The notes under the pieces are model-generated. The model saw only the letters and a program-made list of their open reading frames with translations, had not been told where the DNA came from and searched no databases. From an uncultured Oscillospiraceae bacterium (GTDB lineage Bacteria; Bacillota; Clostridia; Oscillospirales; Oscillospiraceae), in assembly GCA_902478785.1 (NCBI GenBank), contig CABSMJ010000012.1, positions 1-64,000 of the forward strand: DNA of 64,000 nucleotides, given 5' to 3'. Below, piece after piece: positions 40,314 to 49,000 of the stretch. How positions within the stretch are numbered: position 1 is the stretch's first letter; the number at the start of each line of letters is the position of its first letter. Position numbers and translations under genes: made by a program.

Positions 40314-40484
40314 GGGTCGTTCCTCCTGTTCCCTCCGCTTCCTCCCATCCGGGAGCGGCAAAGGGTCACTTCATGGGGCAGATAGTCTTCCGCCCTCCGC
40401 TTTAGTGTAACACAGCGCCGGCGCCGGCGCAAGGGCTCCGCCCCGCCTTTTTCCTGCCCCTTCTCCCAAATTTTCCCGCCCATC

Positions 40485-40513
40485 TTGACAGGAGGGGGCA
40501 TCCCTCCTAAAAT
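40485..40513 (+). promoter_or_regulatory. lysA promoter with dyad in the spacer
   Basis: TTGACA, 17-bp spacer, TAAAAT. The spacer is itself an inverted repeat, GGAGGG-N5-CCCTCC, a possible operator. Confidence 0.75.
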
Positions 40514-40562
40514 AATAGAATATCGCCCACTGGGCAACACAAGAGAAATTCGAGGTCGCAGG

Positions 40563-41822
40563 ATGAAAACACCATTTGTTACGCTGGATCAGCTCAAGGC
40601 CATTACGGCCCAATACCCCACCCCCTTCCACATCTATGACGAGAAGGGCATCCGTGAAAATGCCCGCCGCCTGAAGGCGGCGTTTGCCTGGAACCCCGGC
40701 TATCGGGAATATTTCGCCGTCAAGGCCACCCCCACCCCGGCCATTTTGAAGCTGCTCAAAGAGGAGGGCTGCGGCGCGGACTGCTCCTCTCTGACGGAGC
40801 TGATGATGGCCGACCGGTGCGGCATCCAGGGCGAGGAGATCATGTTCTCCTCCAACGACACGCCGGAGGATGAGTTCCGCCTGGCCGCCCAGCTGGGCGC
40901 CATCATCAATCTGGATGACATCACCCATGTGGAATATGTGCACCGCCTGCTGGGCCGGATGCCGGAGAAGATGTGCTGCCGCTACAATCCCGGCGGCGTG
41001 TTCACCCTGGGGGACACCCGGGAGGGCTTCCAGGTCATGGACACCCCCGGCGACGCCAAGTACGGCATGACCCGGGAGCAGCTCTTTGAGGCCTTCCGGC
41101 AGCTCAAGGCCCTGGGCGTCAAGGAGTTCGGCCTCCACTCCTTCCTGGCCTCCAACACCCTCTCCAACGACTACTACCCCGCCCTGGCCCGCATCCTCTT
41201 CCAGCTGGCCGTGGAGCTGCAGAAGGAGACCGGCTGCCACATCACCTTTATCAACCTCTCCGGCGGAATCGGCATCCCTTATCAGCCCGATCAAACGGCC
41301 AACGACATCGCCGTCATCGGCGAGGGTGTGCGGCAAGTCTACGAAGAAGTGCTGACTGCCAACGGCATGGGCGACGTGGCCCTCTACACGGAGCTGGGCC
41401 GGTTCATGCTGGGGCCCTACGGTCATCTGGTCACCACAGTGCTCCACGAAAAGCACACCTACAAGGACTATGTGGGCGTGGACGCCTGCGCCTGCAACCT
41501 GATGCGGCCGGCCATGTACGGCGCCTATCACCACATCACCGTCATGGGCAAGGAGAGCTTACCCTGTGACCACAAGTACGATGTGGTCGGTTCTCTGTGC
41601 GAAAACAACGACAAGTTCGCCGTGGACCGGATGCTGCCCAAGGTGGATATCGGCGATCTGCTGGTGATCCACGACACCGGCGCCCACGGCTTCTCCATGG
41701 GCTACAACTACAACGGCAAACTCCGCTCCGCCGAGCTGCTGCTGCGCGAGGACGGTTCCGTGCAGCTCATTCGCCGGGCGGAGACCCCGGAGGACTACTT
41801 CGCCACGCTCCTTTGGGATTGA
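40563..41822 (+). CDS. lysA: Diaminopimelate decarboxylase
   Basis: A 419-residue PLP enzyme of the alanine racemase/ornithine decarboxylase fold III. The PLP lysine is in YFAVKATPTP, and the glycine-rich NLSGGIGIPY lies near the phosphate site. The catalytic cysteine region is VGSLCENNDKFA, with ELGRFMLGP as another family block. It would make lysine from meso-diaminopimelate. The start follows GAGG by seven bases. No lysine riboswitch is seen in its 50-base leader. Neighbouring genes are not lysine genes. Confidence 0.9.
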   Translation: MKTPFVTLDQLKAITAQYPTPFHIYDEKGIRENARRLKAAFAWNPGYREYFAVKATPTPAILKLLKEEGCGADCSSLTELMMADRCGIQGEEIMFSSNDTPEDEFRLAAQLGAIINLDDITHVEYVHRLLGRMPEKMCCRYNPGGVFTLGDTREGFQVMDTPGDAKYGMTREQLFEAFRQLKALGVKEFGLHSFLASNTLSNDYYPALARILFQLAVELQKETGCHITFINLSGGIGIPYQPDQTANDIAVIGEGVRQVYEEVLTANGMGDVALYTELGRFMLGPYGHLVTTVLHEKHTYKDYVGVDACACNLMRPAMYGAYHHITVMGKESLPCDHKYDVVGSLCENNDKFAVDRMLPKVDIGDLLVIHDTGAHGFSMGYNYNGKLRSAELLLREDGSVQLIRRAETPEDYFATLLWD

Positions 41823-41856
41823 TCTCCTCCAGCACAAAGTTGGAGGCGGAGAAAGG

Positions 41857-42684
<828 letters not shown>

Positions 42685-42694
42685 AAAAGCACAC

Positions 42695-42732
42695 AAAAAA
42701 GCACAGAGGGAGAACTCCCTCTGTGCTTTTTC
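42695..42732. terminator. Bidirectional terminator between the amidase and PBP genes
   Basis: GCACAGAGGGAG pairs with CTCCCTCTGTGC; flanked by A- and T-runs. Confidence 0.9.
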
Positions 42733-42739
42733 TTTTCAC

Positions 42740-44110
42740 TCAATAGCCGTTGACCACCGCGTCCAGGACCTTGGAGGCCACAGTGCCTGCCACGGAAGAA
42801 CCGCCGCCGCCGTTTTCCACCAGCACCACGAAGGCGTAGGGCGCATCCTCGTTGCGCAGGAAACCGGCGAACCAGGCGTGGGGCGACTGGCCCTCTCCCA
42901 CCTCGGCGGTGCCGGACTTGGCGCAGATGTCCATATTGGGGAAACGGCTGGCGCCATAGGTGGCCACCACGTTGTTGGCCATCATGTCTGCGATCTGCCC
43001 GGCGGTACCGGACTCGACGAGGGTGCCGGTCTTGCGGGTGAAATGGGGCAGGGACGGCAGGCCCAGGGGACCCACGGTCTTTTCAATGAGGTAGGGCACA
43101 GCGGCCTTTCCGCCGTTGGCAATGGCCCCCATATACACCATCAGGGCACAGGGGTTCACCTGGTCCTGATACTGGCCCACACCGGCCCAGCCCAGCTGGG
43201 AATCGGTGGCATCCTGGAAGCTGAAAGTGCCTTTGGCGGTGGGCAGACCGTTGACAGAATAGGAGTCCATCAGCCCTGCCTTCTCTGTATAGGTCTCCAT
43301 TACATCCGCGCCCAGCTCCGCTGCCAGCTGAGAAAAGACTACGTTGCAGGAGTTGGCCAGAGCGGCGGTAATATCTTGCGTGCCATGGGTGCCGGAACAG
43401 GTAATGGTGTCTCCGCCGATCTGCACGGACCCCTCACAGTTCCAGGTCCGCTGGTACAGGTCGGGGATCTGCTCCAGCGCCGCCGCCAGGGTCACCGTCT
43501 TGAACACGGAGCCCGGGGTAAAGGTAGAGGAGAGGAAGCGGTTGAGGTAGGCGCCCTTATACCGGTCGTTGGTTTCGATGTCCTCCGGCACGTTCAGCGG
43601 GTCATAGGAGGGCGCAGACACCAGGCAGAGGATCTCCCCTGTCTTGTAGTTATACACCGCCACCGTGCCGCTGTGGCCGCCCAGGGCCTCATAGGCGATG
43701 TAGTTATACCGGGCGTCGATGGTCAGATAGAGGTCGCTGCCCTGGGTAGCCCCATAGGCGCCGTTGATAAAGTTATAGCCGGTGAGCTTGTCGGCAAAGG
43801 CATTGAGGGCGCCAGTGCCGATGTTGCCCTGGAGATCGCCCACCACATGGAGGGTGGCCTTGCGGACAGTGGCGTTGTCGTAGTAGGTCCGCTCTCCATT
43901 TTCATTGACGGTGGTCAGCACATCCCCGTCCCGGTCCAGGACCGTGCCGCAGGAGAGCTGCCCCGCACTGTTGTAGAGGTGACGGTTGAAGGCGGCGGAG
44001 ACCCAGCTTCCCCCCTGGAAGAACCACTTGCCCACAAACAGGCACAGTCCCAGGGCCAAAATCCCCGCCAGAATGCGGCAGACAAAGGCCCGCCGTTCAA
44101 TCTTCTTCAT
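42740..44110 (-). CDS. Penicillin-binding protein (class B transpeptidase, short form)
   Basis: A 456-residue membrane-anchored transpeptidase. After a signal anchor (residues about 10-32), a short N-terminal region precedes the catalytic domain with SVFK in FTPGSVFKTVTLAAA (SxxK), SCN in LANSCNVVF (SxN) and KSG in CAKSGTAEVG (KTG-like). It is shorter than most PBP2 proteins because the dimerisation domain is reduced. It overlaps the upstream FHA-FtsW gene by 14 bases, and the SEDS-bPBP pairing suggests a cognate glycan polymerase plus crosslinker, possibly for division or sporulation septa. Confidence 0.9.
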   Translation of the reverse strand: MKKIERRAFVCRILAGILALGLCLFVGKWFFQGGSWVSAAFNRHLYNSAGQLSCGTVLDRDGDVLTTVNENGERTYYDNATVRKATLHVVGDLQGNIGTGALNAFADKLTGYNFINGAYGATQGSDLYLTIDARYNYIAYEALGGHSGTVAVYNYKTGEILCLVSAPSYDPLNVPEDIETNDRYKGAYLNRFLSSTFTPGSVFKTVTLAAALEQIPDLYQRTWNCEGSVQIGGDTITCSGTHGTQDITAALANSCNVVFSQLAAELGADVMETYTEKAGLMDSYSVNGLPTAKGTFSFQDATDSQLGWAGVGQYQDQVNPCALMVYMGAIANGGKAAVPYLIEKTVGPLGLPSLPHFTRKTGTLVESGTAGQIADMMANNVVATYGASRFPNMDICAKSGTAEVGEGQSPHAWFAGFLRNEDAPYAFVVLVENGGGGSSVAGTVASKVLDAVVNGY

Positions 44111-45878
44111 AAGCCCCCTCCTTTCTCACCCGCCGCCGGGCTGGACGATGCCAGGACAGGTCCCGAATGGCAAAGCTGGCGTGTTCCCGGGTGTCCGTGG
44201 CCTTCAAAAAGGCCAGCAATCCCCAAGCGGACATCATGGCCGATCCGCCGTTGGACACAAAGGGGAACGTGACGCCGGTGAGGGGCAGAATGTCCACCGA
44301 GCCGAACACATTCAGGCAGGTCTGGAACACCAGCAGGGACGAGGCCGCGCAGGCGGCGATGACGTAGAAGCTGGACCGGCCCACCCGGCAGGCCCGGGCG
44401 GCAAACACCGCCAGAGTGATAATAGAGGCCACCGCCGCTACGGCAATCAGCAGCCCCCACTCCTCGCACACCATGCCGAACACCAGGTCCGTGTCCGCAG
44501 CCGCCACATTGTGGAGCCAGCCGTTGCCGCTGCCCACGCCCACCAGGCCGCCGGAGGCGGCAGCAGACATGGTGCGGGTCTGCTGAAAGCCGGCGTCAGA
44601 GGCCTGCTCCCAGGCGTGGCCCCAGACAGCAAAACGGCTGAGAATATAGGGCTTAAACTTCAGGATGATGGCCGCGCCGAACACCGCACCGCCGCAGATG
44701 AGGCTTAGGGTGGCAAAGTCACCGGAGCGCAGATAAGCGATGACCAGGAAAGTGACAAAGAAGATAGCTGCCGTGCCGAAGTCGCTCATCAGGCCCAGGC
44801 AGCCGATGCACACACCGGTGAGCACAATGAACAGCCCCAGGTTCCGCCGGCGGAACAGCCGCTCCAGCGTGGCGGAGCCGGCGAAGATGTAACAGATCTT
44901 GGCGATCTCTGAGGGCTGGAAGGACAGCGGACCCAGAACGATCCAGTTCTGGGCGCCGTATTTGCCGGTGCCTAAAACCAGGGTGATGCCCAAAAGGCCG
45001 ATGGCGCCGGCCGCCATGAGCCAGCGAATCTTCTGGGTCCGGGGCAGGTCCCGGAGAAAGACGCCCAGCACCAAAAACAGCCCCAGGCCCATCAAAATGG
45101 CGATGAGCTGCTTGGGCACCGAGGAGGGCGCCGAGGAAGCGGTCACCGCCAGGGACAAGGTGGAGAGGAAAAAGGCGATGGTCTCCATCTCAAAGCCCAC
45201 GCAGTTGGAAAGGCGCAGGGCGATGTAATAGAGCCACATGGCCACGGTCAGGGCCAGGAAAGCCATGGGCACCGCCGCCGTCACCGCTGCGCCGTCAGCT
45301 ACGATCAGCTGCAGGCAGGTCAGGACTTGGAACAGGGTCAGCCACAAAAAGGAGGGCCAGATGGCCGCAGGGCGCTCCGCCCGGCGGCGGGCGGCCTGGT
45401 GCTCCTTTTCCGCCACGGTGGTGGGCAGCAGCATCAGCGGCACGCCGCCCAGGGTGATGGTGTCGCCCTCCTGCAGGTCTGCCTTTCCCTCCACCTTTTC
45501 CCCGTTGACCAGCACGCCGCCCTTGGAACCCAGGTCATGGACCGTCCAGGTGGCATCCTCATTGCGGATCAGTGCTGCATGCTGCCGGGAAATACTGGGA
45601 TAATTGAGGACCACATCGGCGTTCTTATTTCGCCCGATGATATTCTCCCAATGGGTCAGCGGCGCAGGGGCGCCGTTGGGCATACTCAGCTGGGCCCAGG
45701 TCTCCGGCGTATGGGGTACCCGCAGTAGCGAACGGATGGCCCGCAGTAAAATCAGGCCCGCCAGCACCGGAAACACGAAGCGGACCACGGTGGTATACCA
45801 GTATCCCACCTCCGGATGGGCTGTCAAAAAGGCATCCAAGCTCTCCAGCCAGGTCTGGAGCGGAAAGGCTGCCGCCAT
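44097..45878 (-). CDS. FHA domain-FtsW/RodA/SpoVE fusion
   Basis: A 593-residue protein. A membrane helix (residues about 28-50) leads to a cytoplasmic FHA domain (IIGRNKNADVVLNYPSISRQ, then HAALIRNEDATWTVHDLGSK) that would read phosphothreonine. The rest is a SEDS glycan polymerase with about ten membrane segments: GPLSFQPSEIAKICYI, SDFGTAAIFFV, and the characteristic LPLTGVTFPFVSNGGSAM loop. The fusion implies control by a Ser/Thr kinase such as PrkC. GAGGAGG precedes the ATG. A TATCAT with an upstream TG (45915-45910, minus strand) may be its -10. Confidence 0.9.
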   Translation of the reverse strand: MAAAFPLQTWLESLDAFLTAHPEVGYWYTTVVRFVFPVLAGLILLRAIRSLLRVPHTPETWAQLSMPNGAPAPLTHWENIIGRNKNADVVLNYPSISRQHAALIRNEDATWTVHDLGSKGGVLVNGEKVEGKADLQEGDTITLGGVPLMLLPTTVAEKEHQAARRRAERPAAIWPSFLWLTLFQVLTCLQLIVADGAAVTAAVPMAFLALTVAMWLYYIALRLSNCVGFEMETIAFFLSTLSLAVTASSAPSSVPKQLIAILMGLGLFLVLGVFLRDLPRTQKIRWLMAAGAIGLLGITLVLGTGKYGAQNWIVLGPLSFQPSEIAKICYIFAGSATLERLFRRRNLGLFIVLTGVCIGCLGLMSDFGTAAIFFVTFLVIAYLRSGDFATLSLICGGAVFGAAIILKFKPYILSRFAVWGHAWEQASDAGFQQTRTMSAAASGGLVGVGSGNGWLHNVAAADTDLVFGMVCEEWGLLIAVAAVASIITLAVFAARACRVGRSSFYVIAACAASSLLVFQTCLNVFGSVDILPLTGVTFPFVSNGGSAMMSAWGLLAFLKATDTREHASFAIRDLSWHRPARRRVRKEGAYEED

Positions 45879-45979
45879 GGGTCTCACCTCCTCACAGTTT
45901 CTCCTGCCCATGATAGCACAGATTCTCCAAAAGTGCTATGTCAAAATCGTGAATTTTCCCCATTCCTGTTTGAAGAGGG

Positions 45980-46014
45980 AAAAAACGCGCCCCGGCTTTC
46001 GCCGGGGCGCGTTT
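45980..46014 (-). terminator. Terminator of the adhesin gene
   Basis: AAACGCGCCCCGGC pairs with GCCGGGGCGCGTTT around a 4-base loop, and T's follow on the minus strand. Confidence 0.92.
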
Positions 46015-46049
46015 GATTGGGTTTTGCGGAAGCTCACTGCGTCAGCAGC

Positions 46050-49000
46050 TTACTGGTCCTCGTGCTCCTTCTTCTTGCGCTTGCTGTCGAACACATTCAG
46101 CGCAACCAGGCCAAGGGCAGCGGTGCCGCTGAGGGCCAGCCACATGCTCATGTTGTCGCCGGTCTTGGGAGCTTCGCCCTGGGGCACATCCTCATCGGGA
46201 ATGTCCTCAGGCAGCTCGCCCTCGGGCACGTTCTCATCGGGAATGTCCGTGGGCTCCTCGGGTTCCTCGGGCTCCTCAGGCAGCTCACCGCCGGGAGTGG
46301 GCTCCTCAGGGATCTCCGTGCCGGGATCCTCGGGATCGGTGATGGGAGGATCGGGCGTATCGGGCGGGATGTAGGGCGCGTTGTCCGTCAGCTCGTAGTA
46401 GAGCTCCAGGACATAGAGGTGATTCTGATTGAGCAGCGTCGCCTCGGTCTTGTTGCCCGCGTTATCCGCGTCGTACACATAGGTCAGATTATCGTTGGGG
46501 CAGACCTTATAGTCATCGGGATTTACTCTGACGGTCGTGCTCTCCACCTCGGCGAAGATCTCGCTCTGGTTGTTGTAAACGGCGATCTGATTGCCATTGT
46601 AGTCATAGTGGACATAGTGGGTCTTGACCATCCACAGATACTTGGCAGGCACCTTGAAGGTGTTGGTGATCGTCACATGGAGGTTATAGGAAGTATCCAC
46701 CTCAAACGTCCGGTACGTGACGGTATAGTCGTTGTCCGTACCGAAGGAGATGGTGCCGTTTTCCTTCACCGGGCTGCCGTTGGCATCCAGCTCCAGGACC
46801 TCGTAGTGATAATACTGGCCGGTGGTCAGGTTGTACCGCTCCAGATTCTCATAGCTCTCGAAGGTGCAGCTGCCATCCTCGTCGACGGCGACCGTCTGCT
46901 CGCTGCCCTCCACCTTGACGCCGTCGCGGAACAGGGCCACCGTGATGCTCTCAGGCAGGACGGGCTGATACACACCATCCACGTCCATGTTTGCCCAGAC
47001 CTTCTCCGGCGTGATGGTCACATCAGAAACCTGCTCAATGGTGTTCTGGATGGCAAAGGGCTGATCCTTCACAGCCTCGGAGGTGTAGCCCTCCACAGGC
47101 TCCTCAGACAGGGTATAGGTGATCTTGGCACCGGCATCGGTGTACTCCGGCAGATCGGGCACAGTGATGGTCCAAGTGCTGCCGCTGACAACGGTGGTCA
47201 GGGCCTTGCCGTTCAGGGTTGCGGTGATCTCGTTATCCGGCATCTCCTGGACTGCCACGCGATATTCGCTGTCATCGGAACCGGTGAGGACCAGGGTGAT
47301 GTCAGGACGATATCCGTCGCCGGGATCCACCCAGTACTTGGTGATGTCGATGTCGATGCTGCCGCTGCGCTTGTTGGTCACATTGGTGCCGGTGGCAGTG
47401 GCTCTGTAGCCTGCGGGCACCTGGGCCTCAGAGGCGGTATAGTCATACTTGGCGGTACCGGCCGCGTTGTAAAGGGGCATATCGGGAACGGTGGTGCTCC
47501 AGGTGTTTCCACTGACAGAGGCCTCCACAGGGTCGCTGGTCACACCGTCCTTGGTCACGGTGGCCATGACCTTGCCTGCTGCCTCGTCATAGGCGAAGGT
47601 AACGCTGGCCACGGCGATGCCGTCCTGCAGCAGGTCAAGGGTCACGCTGGGCCGCTCACTGTCGGGAGTATTGCCGTCGATCCAGGTCTTGGAGACGGGA
47701 ATATCCGCGTAGGCCTGGTTGATGGTGTTAGTGACCTGATAGCTGTAGGTACCGTTCTCCAGCATACCGCCGGTCATGGAGGAGCTGTAGCCGGGAACGG
47801 AGAGCTCCTTGACCTGATAGATGTACTGCTGGCCCTTGTCGTTATACTTGGCCAGGTTCTCCGCCTTGCCGCTGGTCTCACCGGAAGCCAGGGCGATGGT
47901 CCCGGCATCCTCCCAGGTCAAACCGTCCACAGACCGCTGGACCGTAAAGGTCACGGCAGGGGCGGCCACGTCGGCGGGCTTCACCCAGGTCTTCTCCACG
48001 GAGACGGAAGTGGTGTCGGTGATGGTGTTGGTAAAGTGGAAATACACATCGCCGTTGGAAACGGGCCCCACCTGCTCACTGGTGGAGATATAGCCGTTGG
48101 GGACATTCTCCTGCACCGTGTAGGTGATCTCCTCCAGCAGGGTGTCGCCGCCCTCTACGGGAGTCTCGGTATAGCGGGGCAGGCCCTCAAAGGTCGCCAC
48201 GCCGTTGCCGGTGATGGTCTTGGTGTATTCATCGCCATCCATGGGCGTGCCGTTCTTCACCAGGGTGAAGGTGGCAGTCAGGTCGGACGGATCGCCGGGC
48301 TGCTGCCAGGTCTTGGTCACGGTGACCTTTACCTCATCCTCCGCACCGCTCTGGGTGTTGGTGATGGTGATCTGATAGTTGCCCTCACTGTCGGTGGTCC
48401 GTTTACTGTAGCTGGCAGTATAGCCCTCCACAGGGGACTCGGTCACGGAGTAGTCGATCAGCTTGCCCTGGGCGTCATACTTGGCCAAACCGGCAAAGGT
48501 GTGGGAATCGGTAAAGGTCTCAGGGTCGCCGGAGGCCACGCCATTGGCGTAGAGCTGAACGGTGACTTCAACGGGGTGATCCCCCTGGGATACCCACTCC
48601 TTGTACACGGTCAGACTCACTTCACCGGTGCGGGTGTTGGTGATGTTGTTGCCGGTGACGGTGGATTTGTAGCCGTCCACAGCAGTTTCCTTCACGGTGT
48701 ACTTGATCTCCCGGACAGCGGTGATATTGCCGTTGTCTTTGGTGAACTCGTAACGGGGCAGGTTTTCAAACTTATACTCCCAGTTGGTTTCCGCGCTGGC
48801 GGTGGTAGTCCGATCCGTCGCCTCGCCATCCTTGTACAGGGTCACAGTGATGGGCGCATGGTCCACAGTGTCGCCGCCGTCGTTCCAGGTCTTGACGCCG
48901 GAAATGGTGGTGGTCTCTTCAGCCACGGTGTTGTAGAAGGTGATGGTGTAGCCGTCGCTGGTGGTGGGCTTGGCCTGCTGATAATTGCCTGGGGCCTCCA

